From an uncultured Oscillospiraceae bacterium (GTDB taxonomy: Bacteria > Bacillota > Clostridia > Oscillospirales > Oscillospiraceae): 19,545 nt of DNA. Each line of letters starts with the position of its first letter. The first letter of the stretch is position 1. The stretch spans positions 1 through 19,545 of the forward strand of contig CAJUQD010000050.1 in NCBI GenBank assembly GCA_910588105.1, read 5' to 3'. Positions 13,572 to 19,545 of this stretch are shown here, in pieces. A program made the translations under genes and the position numbers. A model generated the notes under the pieces. The model worked only from the letters and a program-made list of their open reading frames with translations, ran no database searches and had not been told where the DNA came from.

Positions 13572-14819
13572 ATGTCTGTGTCCGTGGTTACCCGCCAATT
13601 CCAAATGGTCTACCTCCTGCTGGAAAAGGGCCGCATGACCGCCGGGGAGCTGGCCCAGCGGCTGGAGGTCTCCCAGCGCACGGTGCTGCGGGACGTGGAC
13701 GCCCTGTCTGCCGCCGGGGTGCCCGTCTACACCACACAGGGGACGGGGGGCGGGGTGTCTTTGCTGCCCGGTTACGTGCTGGACCGGGCAGCCTTCACCG
13801 ATGAAGAGCAGCGCCAGCTCCTTCTCGCCCTGCAAAGCCTGCCGGGGCAGGAGGGGGCCCAGGCGCTGACCAAGCTGTCCGCCCTGTTCCGCCGGGGGCA
13901 GGAGGACTGGCTCCAGGTGAACCTGTCACGCTGGGGGGCGGGGGAGGCAGACAACGAAAAGTTCCGGCTTCTCAAGCGGGCGATACTGGAGCGGCAGGCC
14001 CTCCGCTTTGACTACGCCAGCTCCTACGGCTCCATCCGGCCCCGGCGGGTGCTCCCCGCCCGGCTGGTGTTTAAGGGGCAGGGGTGGTATCTCCAGGCCT
14101 TTGACGAGGAACGGGAGGACTACCGCACCTTCCGGCTGTCCCGGATTCTATCCCCGGAGCCTGCCGGGGAGGTGTTCCACCGCCGCCTGGAGCCGCCGGA
14201 CGTGGAATTTTCCGGGGACATCCCGCCCCTGTTCCGGGTGGAGGCCAAGCTGCGCTTTGCCCCCCACATGGCCTACCGGGTGTACGACGAGTTCGGCCAG
14301 GACTGCGTGGCCCCCCAGCCGGACGGTTCGCTTCTGGTGGAGGCGGTGTTCCCCGAGGACCAGTGGCTGTACGGCTACCTGCTCAGCTTCGGCGTGGGGG
14401 TGGAGGTGCTCGCCCCGGATGCCCTCCGCCGCCGGCTGGCCGCCCTGGGGTGGGAAATTTATCGGGCCCACGCCCCGGAACATGACACACCCTGTCAGGG
14501 TTGCGGTGCTATGATGGGATCATCCACAACAAAGGAGGTTCCCACCATGGAACAATACAAAGACATGAAATTCTGCCAGTCCTGCGGGATGCCCCTGCTC
14601 CCCGGCACGGAGCTGGGCACCGAGGCCGACGGCTCCCCCAGCCCCGACTACTGCTCCTATTGCTACAAGGGGGGGAAGTTCAAGGGGGAGATGACCATGG
14701 AGGAGATGATCGACTTCTGCGCCCCCATGATGGCCCAGTCCAACCCCGGCATGACCCAGGATCAGGCCAAGGACCAGATGCGCCAGTTTTTCCCCATGCT
14801 CAAGCGCTGGAAAAAGTGA
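13572..14819 (+). CDS. WYL-domain (YafY-like) regulator read through into a zinc-ribbon domain
   Basis: One uninterrupted frame of 415 codons. Residues 1-70 are an HTH_11-type winged helix (MTAGELAQRLEVSQRTVLRD... then TTQGTGGGVSLLPGY); about 138-195 is the WYL domain (LRFDYASSYG...GWYLQAFD...FRLSRI); about 220-310 the C-terminal WCX-like extension. From Met326 a zinc-ribbon domain follows, with CxxC at 335-338 and 361-364. WYL regulators sense ligands or nucleic acids and bind DNA as dimers. A typical member would end near residue 310, and the linker (about 311-325) is encoded by DNA that holds an operator, a -10 box and a Shine-Dalgarno site, so the fusion may be only partly real. The SD (GGGGGAGGG) is closest to ideal for GTG 13578; ATG 13572 is only 1 nt from it. 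Confidence 0.82.
   Translation: MSVSVVTRQFQMVYLLLEKGRMTAGELAQRLEVSQRTVLRDVDALSAAGVPVYTTQGTGGGVSLLPGYVLDRAAFTDEEQRQLLLALQSLPGQEGAQALTKLSALFRRGQEDWLQVNLSRWGAGEADNEKFRLLKRAILERQALRFDYASSYGSIRPRRVLPARLVFKGQGWYLQAFDEEREDYRTFRLSRILSPEPAGEVFHRRLEPPDVEFSGDIPPLFRVEAKLRFAPHMAYRVYDEFGQDCVAPQPDGSLLVEAVFPEDQWLYGYLLSFGVGVEVLAPDALRRRLAALGWEIYRAHAPEHDTPCQGCGAMMGSSTTKEVPTMEQYKDMKFCQSCGMPLLPGTELGTEADGSPSPDYCSYCYKGGKFKGEMTMEEMIDFCAPMMAQSNPGMTQDQAKDQMRQFFPMLKRWKK
14483..14515 (+). promoter_or_regulatory. Internal promoter and operator before the zinc-ribbon part
   Basis: Inside the 3' part of the WYL gene: a perfect dyad TGACA-N5-TGTCA (14483-14497), followed by an extended -10 TGCTATGAT (TG at 14507, TATGAT 14510-14515). 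The start site would be near 14522 and the dyad covers the -35 position, as expected for a regulator-controlled promoter. The obvious candidate regulator is the WYL protein encoded here; that is inference. Confidence 0.55.
14547..14819 (+). CDS. Zinc-ribbon protein, probable separate product
   Basis: A 90-residue protein in the same frame as the WYL gene, starting at ATG 14547 with an ideal AAAGGAGG 8 nt before it. It has two CxxC pairs (CQSC near residue 10, CSYC near 36), a YCYKGGKF block typical of the 'putative zinc ribbon' family (Pfam PF12674), and a C-terminal helical part rich in Met (MTMEEMIDFC, MMAQ, AKDQM). In family members this is usually a stand-alone small protein of unknown role. 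The internal promoter and strong SD argue that it is made on its own, whether or not the long fusion is also made. Confidence 0.6.
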   Translation: MEQYKDMKFCQSCGMPLLPGTELGTEADGSPSPDYCSYCYKGGKFKGEMTMEEMIDFCAPMMAQSNPGMTQDQAKDQMRQFFPMLKRWKK

Positions 14820-14823
14820 TAAC

Positions 14824-14868
14824 AGCCGGGCCGGACGCACTTTTTGACGCGTCCGGCCCGGCTATTTC
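14824..14868 (+). terminator. Terminator after the zinc-ribbon gene
   Basis: A perfect 15-bp stem AGCCGGGCCGGACGC (14824-14838) / GCGTCCGGCCCGGCT (14849-14863), 10-nt loop, followed by ATTTCG. It starts 4 bp after the stop codon. Confidence 0.8.
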
Positions 14869-14876
14869 GTGGTACG

Positions 14877-14922
14877 AGAAAAATATCAAGAGCAGAACGG
14901 CCCGCCGCCCTCTGCTCTTGAT
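14877..14922 (-). terminator. Terminator of rpsT
   Basis: A perfect 12-bp stem ATCAAGAGCAGA (14885-14896) / TCTGCTCTTGAT (14911-14922) with a 14-nt loop. Read on the minus strand it is followed by ATTTTTC, so it terminates rpsT, 29 bp after its stop. Confidence 0.85.
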
Positions 14923-14951
14923 CTGTTTTCTGTAACTGTAGGGGCGCCCCG

Positions 14952-15215
14952 TTAGGCCAGCTTATTCAGCTTCACGGTCATTGCGCTCTTCTTGTGGGCA
15001 GCGTTATTGCTGTGCAGCAGGCCCTTCGCGGCGGCCTGATCCACGGCCTTGACGGCCACCTTATATGCGGCATCGGCCTCGCTGCGGTTGCCGCCGGCCA
15101 CCGCGGCCTCAAACTTCTTCAGGTCGGTCTTGAGTGCGGACTTCTGCGCCTTGTTCTGCGCCGCCTTGGTGGTATTGACCAAGACGCGCTTCTTGGCAGA
15201 CTTGATATTGGGCAA
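14952..15215 (-). CDS. rpsT: 30S ribosomal protein S20
   Basis: Small basic protein that binds 16S rRNA in the 30S subunit. The 87-residue product begins (M)PNIKSAKKRVLVN, the classic S20 start, and ends with NNAAHKKSAMTVKLNKLA. I chose the TTG at 15215-15213: AGGAGGTG lies about 6 nt before it and the family normally begins at this point. An in-frame ATG at 15239 would add MKSEEVFG, which is just the translated ribosome site. A TTG start is common for S20 genes and weak initiation fits the known translational self-control of S20 in other bacteria. It is divergent from gpr. Confidence 0.96.
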   Translation of the reverse strand: MPNIKSAKKRVLVNTTKAAQNKAQKSALKTDLKKFEAAVAGGNRSEADAAYKVAVKAVDQAAAKGLLHSNNAAHKKSAMTVKLNKLA

Positions 15216-15275
15216 ACCAAACACCTCCTCCGATTTCAATTTATTCTCCTGTACGGTTTCCCGTCGCAGATATGT

Positions 15276-15304
15276 ATTTTAACATTTGAACAGAAAAATT
15301 GCAA
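15276..15304 (-). promoter_or_regulatory. Promoter of rpsT
   Basis: On the minus strand TTGCAA (15299-15304) and TAAAAT (15276-15281) are 17 bp apart. RNA would start near 15269, leaving a leader of about 55 nt. Confidence 0.78.
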
Positions 15305-15323
15305 CACTTTTTTTCAATTTTTC

Positions 15324-15352
15324 GCATAGAAACTTTCTCCCGGCAGAAAATA
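15324..15352 (+). promoter_or_regulatory. Possible forespore (SigF/SigG-like) promoter of gpr
   Basis: GCATA (15324-15328) followed 14 nt later by GCAGAAAATA (15343-15352). This resembles the SigF -35 (GYWTA) and the -10 (GGHNANAHTR) with one mismatch, but the spacing is about 2 nt short of what I recall as standard. No good vegetative promoter is seen for gpr on this strand, and gpr is a forespore gene in Bacillus. Confidence 0.35.
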
Positions 15353-15403
15353 GGAGCAAAAGGGCCCAGCGGCCACAATATCTGGTACAAGGGGGAATCT
15401 TTC

Positions 15404-16300
15404 ATGGCGCAGCGCCGCACCGATCTGGCGGTGGAGGCCCACCAGCTCTGGCGGGAGGGGGCCCAGGCGGGGGCGGCCCTCACCGGCGTCCGGGCGGAGG
15501 AGGGCGTCCGGGAGGGCTTTGCGGTAAACACCGTCACCATCTCCAGTCCCGAGGGGGCCCGCGCCCTGGGCAAGCCCCAGGGGGTGTACGTCACCGTGGA
15601 GCTGGACGGCCTGCTCCGCCGGGAGGAGGGGGCCTTTGCCCGGGCGGTGTCTGCGGTGTCGGAATGCCTGCGCCCCCTGCTGCCCCAGCACGGCCCTGCT
15701 CTGGTCATCGGCCTGGGCAACCGGGCGGTTACCCCCGACCTTATCGGCCCCCTGGCAGTGGACCACCTGCTGGTCACCCGCCACCTGGTGGAGCAGGTGC
15801 CGGAGCACTTTGGCGACCTGCGCCCGGTGGCCGCCGCCGCCCCCGGGGTGCTGGCCTCCACCGGCATGGAGAGCAGCCTGGTGGCCCAGGCCCTGGCCCG
15901 GCGGCTCAACCCCGCCTGCGTCATTGTGGTGGACGCCCTGGCCTCCCGCTCCCTGGACCGGCTGTGCCGGACGGTGCAGCTGTCGGACACCGGGGTCATC
16001 CCCGGCTCCGGCGTGGGCAACCACCGCCAGGCCCTGGACCGGGGCAGCCTGGGGGCCCCGGTGTTCACCGTGGGGGTGCCTACGGTGGTGGACGGGGCCA
16101 CCCTGGCCCTGGACCTGCTGGAGCAGGCGGGCAAGCCGGCGCCGGACCGGGGGGAGCTGCCCCAGGGGGACGGCTTTTTTGTCACCCCCCGGGAGGTGGA
16201 CCAGCGGGTAGCCGACCTGGGCAAGGTGCTGGGCTACGCCGTCAGCCGGGCGCTGAATCCGTCGCTGACGGTGGAGGATTTGGACATGCTGCTGGAGTAG
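15404..16300 (+). CDS. gpr: GPR germination endopeptidase
   Basis: Spore protease that degrades the small acid-soluble DNA-coating proteins at germination; an atypical aspartate protease made as a zymogen in the forespore. The 298-residue protein has RTDLAVEA at 5-12, GLGN at 103-106, TPDLIGP at 110-116 (conserved Asp112) and VVDALASRS from 175 (conserved Asp177), followed by the DTGVIPGSGVGNHR block. ATG 15404 has AAGGGGGAA about 7 nt upstream. With this start only four residues precede RTDLA, so the pro-segment known in Bacillus (about 15-16 residues) is almost absent. The frame is open further upstream but with no ribosome site. The presence of gpr implies a spore-former or a recent descendant. 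Confidence 0.94.
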   Translation: MAQRRTDLAVEAHQLWREGAQAGAALTGVRAEEGVREGFAVNTVTISSPEGARALGKPQGVYVTVELDGLLRREEGAFARAVSAVSECLRPLLPQHGPALVIGLGNRAVTPDLIGPLAVDHLLVTRHLVEQVPEHFGDLRPVAAAAPGVLASTGMESSLVAQALARRLNPACVIVVDALASRSLDRLCRTVQLSDTGVIPGSGVGNHRQALDRGSLGAPVFTVGVPTVVDGATLALDLLEQAGKPAPDRGELPQGDGFFVTPREVDQRVADLGKVLGYAVSRALNPSLTVEDLDMLLE

Positions 16301-16430
16301 AAGCGCGGAGAAGCGGTCAGCGAGGTGCGCTTGGATCGGAGCGAGGCCGGGCGCGGGGCGGCCGCCCGCAGGCCAGGCCGAGTTGGAGAGAAAGCGGCCG
16401 AGCGCCCTGGCTGTTTCGCAGCGTGACAGC
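16293..16430. repeat. GC-rich post-stop element, copy B
   Basis: Starts at the gpr stop with CTGGAGTAGAAGCGCGGAG, matching copy A after the second ABC gene (13377 on), then shows CGGAGCGAGG, a 12-bp palindrome GGGCGGCCGCCC (16356-16367), CCGCAGGCC and TGGCTGTTTC blocks in the same order as copy A but diverged. No gene is seen in the 239 bp between gpr and the next CDS, and no intrinsic terminator with a T run. Confidence 0.4.
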
Positions 16431-16478
16431 GCCCTTGCAATGTCCGTACCCTTCGACGCCGTTCGGCATTATTTTCGG

Positions 16479-16507
16479 TTGTCATATCCCCTCGCTTCTG
16501 GTATAAT
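16479..16507 (+). promoter_or_regulatory. Promoter of the YihY-family gene
   Basis: TTGTCA (16479-16484) and a perfect TATAAT (16502-16507), 17 bp apart. RNA would start near 16514, with a 26-nt leader that includes the AGGAGGGGG ribosome site. Confidence 0.88.
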
Positions 16508-16539
16508 TGGCCAAATGGCCGACAGGAGGGGGATATCCC

Positions 16540-17400
16540 GTGAAACAACAGCTGGACCGGTTTTTACGCGCCCACCCGCCCGTCCGCTTCGCGGCGGACG
16601 TGGTGGACGTATACTTTTCCAAGCGGGTCAGCCGCGCCGCCGCCGAGCTGGCCTATTTTCTCATCCTCACCTTTTTCCCCATTATGATCTGCATCTCCGC
16701 CTTTGTCAACGAGCTCCGGCTGGACCTGCCCTCCCTGGTGGATCACGCCGACCCCTTCCTGCCCGAGGGCGTGCTGCGCCTTTTTCAGGACTATCTCACC
16801 TATATCGACACCAACCAGTCCTCCGCCATGCTGTTATCCGGGGTCTTTCTCACGGTGCTGTTCGCCTCTGCCGCCGTCCGGGGGCTGATGAACATCATGG
16901 CGGAGCTGTACGGTCGCTCCACCTTCCGGGGAATCGGCCAGCTCATTGCCAGCATCCTCTTTTCCATCCTCCTGCTGTCTACCATCTACCTGTCACTGGC
17001 GGTGGTGGTCACCGGCAACTGGTTCTTCCACCTGCTGGGCCAGGTGCTCCGGCTGGAGGATCTGGTGGAGCGGTTCGGCACCTGGCAGTGGGTGAAATAC
17101 CTGCTGCTGCTGGGCATGGTGTTTCTGTTTATCCTCCTCCTTTACCGCTTTGCCGCTCCGCTGGATAAACCCCGGCCCCCGGTGGTGCCCGGGGCCATGG
17201 CCGCGTCGGCGGCGCTGGCCATCGCCTCCATGGTGTTCTCCCTGCTCATGGGCAATTCCGCCCGGTACTCACTGATCTACGGCTCGCTGGCGTCGGTGAT
17301 TCTGCTGCTGGTGTGGCTTTACCTGTGCGGCAACATCCTCATCATGGGCAACGCGGTCAACTACGTGCTGTTTGTCCACCGAAAGGAAGCGCGGCGATAG
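16540..17400 (+). CDS. YihY/BrkB-family membrane protein
   Basis: A 286-residue inner-membrane protein of the YihY/virulence-factor BrkB family (Pfam PF03631; formerly misnamed RNase BN). It has about six hydrophobic segments, the family start block AAAELAYFLILTFFPIMI (about 32-49), the LLSGVFLTVLFASAAVRGLMNIMAELYG region, and the C-terminal YGSLASVILLLVWLYL segment with the conserved NAVNYV. The molecular function of the family is not settled (an envelope or transport role is suspected). GTG 16540 was chosen because AGGAGGGGG lies about 8 nt before it; an ATG at 16507 sits in the -10 box itself and cannot be used from that promoter. Confidence 0.9.
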   Translation: MKQQLDRFLRAHPPVRFAADVVDVYFSKRVSRAAAELAYFLILTFFPIMICISAFVNELRLDLPSLVDHADPFLPEGVLRLFQDYLTYIDTNQSSAMLLSGVFLTVLFASAAVRGLMNIMAELYGRSTFRGIGQLIASILFSILLLSTIYLSLAVVVTGNWFFHLLGQVLRLEDLVERFGTWQWVKYLLLLGMVFLFILLLYRFAAPLDKPRPPVVPGAMAASAALAIASMVFSLLMGNSARYSLIYGSLASVILLLVWLYLCGNILIMGNAVNYVLFVHRKEARR

Positions 17401-17473
17401 GCGCGCATAAAATCCGGTTCCCCGCGCACACTATCCCCCGGCAGGTACATACGGAGAGGGAGATGGTGCTGCT

Positions 17474-17938
17474 ATGTGGCAGATCGGCGTGTGGGAGCGG
17501 GACGAGGGCCTGGCGGACCGGGTGAGCGCCCTGGTGCGGGGCGTTCCCGCCCTGGTGCGGGCCTGCCGCCACCCGGCGCTGCTGGCAGGCACCCCGATGG
17601 ATCTGCTGGTGGTGTCCCCCGGCGCCACCGGCTGGGCGGGGGCGGGCACCCTCAACTGCCGCATGGCGCTGCTCCCCGGCGGACGCTCCGCCCTCACCCG
17701 GCTGCTCCCCGCCGGCACTGTGCTCAGCTACGGCTCATCCAGCCGGAACACCCTAACCCTGTCCAGCCTGGACGAGCAGCGGGCTTCGGTGGCCGTGCAG
17801 TGGGAGTTTGTCTCCCTGGACGGCCATGCGGTGGAGCGGCAAGAGCTGGTTATACCCCGGGACGGCTGTTCCCCCGACCTGCTGCTGGCCCAGGCAGGGG
17901 CGGCGCTGTTGCTGGGAAAGCTGCCCCATGAAGGCTGA
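17474..17938 (+). CDS. Hypothetical protein
   Basis: A 154-residue soluble protein with no signal peptide or membrane segment; I do not recognise a named family. It has a Rossmann-like feel: alternating strands and helices (MDLLVVSPGATGWAG, CRMALLPGG, GTVLSYGSSSRNTLTLSSL, ASVAVQWEFVSLDG) and a C-terminal hydrophobic helix (LLLAQAGAALLLGKL). The segment 'LSYGSSSRNTLTLSSL...VQWEFVSLDG...QELVIP' gives a faint impression of Mur-ligase-related chains, but that is not enough to name it. A weak ribosome site (GGAGAGGGAG, 10 nt before ATG) and the 73-bp gap suggest it shares the YihY transcript. GC-rich third positions fit a real gene of this genome. Confidence 0.65.
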   Translation: MWQIGVWERDEGLADRVSALVRGVPALVRACRHPALLAGTPMDLLVVSPGATGWAGAGTLNCRMALLPGGRSALTRLLPAGTVLSYGSSSRNTLTLSSLDEQRASVAVQWEFVSLDGHAVERQELVIPRDGCSPDLLLAQAGAALLLGKLPHEG

Positions 17939-17989
17939 GGCCGGAAAACACCTTGCAGTTCCCCTGGAAATAAAGCCGGTACGCAGCTG

Positions 17990-18020
17990 AACCCCTGCGG
18001 CGCAAGCCATGGGGGTTTTT
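17990..18020 (+). terminator. Terminator after the hypothetical gene
   Basis: AACCCC (17990-17995) pairs with GGGGTT (18012-18017) and GGC/GCC pair inside around a GCAA tetraloop; the stem runs into TTTTT (18016-18020). It closes the YihY unit and isolates the next operon. Confidence 0.75.
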
Positions 18021-18076
18021 GTCTGCCCAGCCGGCGCGTTTTAACGGCACGTATCAAAATTTTTCCGCGTCTCCTT

Positions 18077-18106
18077 CAACTTTTCCCGCCGCCGGAGCGT
18101 CTAATA
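18077..18106 (+). promoter_or_regulatory. ECF-sigma-type promoter of the SGNH/DUF4358 operon
   Basis: CAACTTTT (18077-18084) and CGTCTAATA (18098-18106), with 17 nt between the AAC core and CGTC. This has the look of ECF sigma promoters (AAC-type -35, CGTC-type -10), as known for SigV/SigW-like factors, rather than of a vegetative promoter: TTGACA/TATAAT-like hexamers with proper spacing are absent here. RNA would start near 18112, with ACGGAGGG as ribosome site at 18121-18128. Confidence 0.6.
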
Positions 18107-18136
18107 CACAGAAAGACAAAACGGAGGGATCATTTT

Positions 18137-19072
18137 ATGAGATGCACCGAACAGCTTTACGCGTCCAAACGGGCCGGGAAAAGGGCCCGGGCCAGAAGGC
18201 GGCGGGCTGCGGATATTTTTTTGATGCTGGTGATGATCGGCCTGTCCCTGCTGGCCATATCTGCGGGGGTGCAGGCCGTTACGGCCTGGAGCGCAGAAAG
18301 CGCCCCCATTGAGGAAACCGGCTCCACGGAAACAGCCGATGCGCCGCCGGAGGAGGTCATTTCGGATGAACGATTGGGCGGGGCCGCCGGTAACCCGCCG
18401 GATGCGGAACCTTTGCAGGCGGTTCAGGAGGAGGCTGGACCCGCGCTGTCCGGGGCGTATGACTTTTCAAAGCCCGTACCGATCTCGAACCCGGTGGACG
18501 CCGCCTATTTTGACGACGCGGTGTTCATCGGCGACTCCCGGACGGAGGGGCTGTTCCTCAACACCGGGCTGTCCAACGCCACGTTCCTTGCCCACATGGG
18601 GTTGATGGTGGACACCGTTTTTACCAGGCCGCTGTTCAACGTCGATGGGGAAAAGGTGTCCGTCATCGACGCGCTGAAAGCCGCCGATTTTTCAAAGGTA
18701 TACATCATGCTGGGGATCAATGAAACAGGCTGGGCATACAGCTCGGTCTTTGTCCAGAAATATGGCGAGCTCATCGACGCCATCCGGGAAATCAACCCGG
18801 AAGCCATCCTTTATATCCAGGCCATCATGCCCGTCTCCCAAACGGTCTCGGACAGCCACAGCTACATCAAAAACGCCAAGATCAGCACATATAACCAGCT
18901 GCTGCAGGGCTTGGCGGAGGAAAAGCGGGTCTATTACCTGGACACCGCCGGCGCGGTGGCAGGCGAGGACGGGGCCCTCCCGGAGGACGCCGCCCCAGAC
19001 GGCATCCACCTGGTGCGCTCCTACTGCGAGAAGTGGCTGGACTACCTGATGGGCCACACCGCCGCGCAGTGA
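18137..19072 (+). CDS. Membrane-anchored SGNH/GDSL hydrolase
   Basis: A 311-residue extracytoplasmic esterase-type protein. A very basic cytoplasmic N-terminus (RAGKRARARRRR, about 12-23) leads to one membrane anchor at about 25-48; a Glu/Pro-rich linker (about 55-100) follows. The SGNH fold carries GDSR with Ser134 (block I), GIN with Asn195 (block III) and DGIH with Asp288/His291 (block V), so the catalytic Ser-Asp-His set is complete. Relatives remove or transfer acyl groups on cell-wall polymers, and in Clostridia such genes often stand beside MBOAT O-acyltransferase and DUF4358 genes. The exact substrate is unknown. Start ATG is supported by ACGGAGGG about 8 nt upstream. Confidence 0.88.
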   Translation: MRCTEQLYASKRAGKRARARRRRAADIFLMLVMIGLSLLAISAGVQAVTAWSAESAPIEETGSTETADAPPEEVISDERLGGAAGNPPDAEPLQAVQEEAGPALSGAYDFSKPVPISNPVDAAYFDDAVFIGDSRTEGLFLNTGLSNATFLAHMGLMVDTVFTRPLFNVDGEKVSVIDALKAADFSKVYIMLGINETGWAYSSVFVQKYGELIDAIREINPEAILYIQAIMPVSQTVSDSHSYIKNAKISTYNQLLQGLAEEKRVYYLDTAGAVAGEDGALPEDAAPDGIHLVRSYCEKWLDYLMGHTAAQ

Positions 19073-19091
19073 GAAAGGGGTGGCCGCACAA

Positions 19092-19496
19092 ATGAAAAAT
19101 ACTTTGATCGTCCTGCTTACCGTCGTGCTAATCCTGATGTCCGCTTGTTCCGCCTCGCCAAACGCAAATCAGGACGTAGCGTTGGATGGGCTAGCGACGG
19201 AACTGCTGAGCAGCGATGTGTTTGAGGAAACGCTTACTCCGGTCGATGACGGGATCGCAAAAAAACTATACAGCATCGATAATGCGGTATCATTCCAGCT
19301 CTATATAGGCAGCGGGGCCACCGCTTCGGAGCTGGCCCTGCTGGAATTTGAGACGGAGGAGGACGCAAAAGCCGCCCTGTCCCTGGCCCAGGAACGGGTG
19401 GCCGCACAAAAGGAGAGCTTTGCCGCCTACCTTCCAGGCGAGGTCAAAAAGTTGGAAGACGCTGTTGTGGAACAGCATGGCCGTTATGTGGTATAG
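19092..19496 (+). CDS. DUF4358-like lipoprotein, possibly shortened
   Basis: A 134-residue exported lipoprotein. Residues 1-19 form a signal peptide with lipobox LMSAC, so Cys19 would be lipidated after cleavage (residue counts from ATG 19092). The body matches the DUF4358 pattern: LATELLSSDVF, a KLYSID block, GSGATASELALLEFETEEDAKAA, AAQKESFAAYLPGEVKKLEDAVVEQHGRYVV. Family members as I know them continue for about 15-25 residues after 'GxYVV', but here a TAG follows at once. ATG 19092 gives the cleanest signal peptide; a GTG at 19080 would add four residues. It starts 19 bp after the SGNH stop, so the two are co-transcribed. Base composition is less GC-rich than in the arc operon. Confidence 0.78.
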   Translation: MKNTLIVLLTVVLILMSACSASPNANQDVALDGLATELLSSDVFEETLTPVDDGIAKKLYSIDNAVSFQLYIGSGATASELALLEFETEEDAKAALSLAQERVAAQKESFAAYLPGEVKKLEDAVVEQHGRYVV

Positions 19497-19545
19497 TCAC
19501 CACAGTTGAAAAGCGGTAAAGAGAGCGACATCGAAAGAAGGGACA
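19497..19545 (+). other. Window end: probable leader of a next gene
   Basis: The last 49 bases hold no terminator-like hairpin. GAAAGAAGGGA at 19533-19543 resembles a ribosome site, so another co-directional gene may start just beyond the window. Confidence 0.35.

Noticed and set aside
15216..15239. Longer S20 start at ATG 15239
   Set aside because: The extra eight residues are encoded by the Shine-Dalgarno region itself; S20 proteins begin at the PNIKSAKK block.
1..19545. CRISPR arrays, insertion sequences, phage genes or toxin-antitoxin pairs
   Set aside because: I looked for regularly spaced repeats, transposase or integrase motifs and small overlapping gene pairs and found none.

Overview
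The window looks like a chromosomal segment of a GC-rich, spore-forming gut-type Clostridium relative, most likely in the Oscillospiraceae (Flavonifractor / Pseudoflavonifractor / Lawsonibacter type). The reasons are a Firmicutes-style gene set with strong Shine-Dalgarno sites, a forespore germination protease gene (gpr) divergent from rpsT, a complete arginine deiminase pathway, and strongly GC-biased third codon positions. The taxonomic placement is inference; no search was possible.

Region 1 (1-6026) is an arginine deiminase operon: arcA (5' end outside the window), arcB, arcC and a YfcC/DcuC-type 12-TM carrier that probably does the arginine/ornithine exchange. It is followed by an AraC-family regulator with two complete AraC DNA-binding domains in tandem. 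Region 2 (6027-8740) continues the arginine theme with argR and argS. The argR leader is about 275 nt long and holds a good promoter, a ~130-bp imperfect palindrome that looks like a dispersed intergenic element, and a second promoter-like pair close to the start codon. Two hairpin terminators and a minus-strand tRNA-Gly(GCC) with its own promoter follow.

Region 3 (8840-13540) is a drug/peptide-exporter type operon: a MarR repressor with a palindromic operator at its own transcription start, then two overlapping half-transporter genes that form a heterodimeric ABC exporter with one degenerate ATP site. The second half-transporter carries a ~125-residue insert between its membrane and nucleotide-binding domains. 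Region 4 (13541-14866) is a WYL (YafY-like) regulator whose reading frame runs without a stop into a zinc-ribbon domain; an internal operator, extended -10 promoter and Shine-Dalgarno site suggest the zinc-ribbon part is also made separately.

Region 5 (14880-17940) has rpsT (minus strand), divergent gpr, a YihY/BrkB membrane protein and a conserved-looking hypothetical protein. Region 6 (17990-19545) begins with a terminator and an ECF-sigma-type promoter that leads into an exported SGNH hydrolase and a DUF4358-like lipoprotein. This looks like an envelope-stress or cell-surface module that continues past the window edge.

The items most worth a second look are the ABC-transporter insert with its WAWK repeats, the WYL/zinc-ribbon gene-within-a-gene, the tandem-domain AraC regulator, the palindromic element in front of argR, and the ECF-type promoter before the SGNH/DUF4358 pair.
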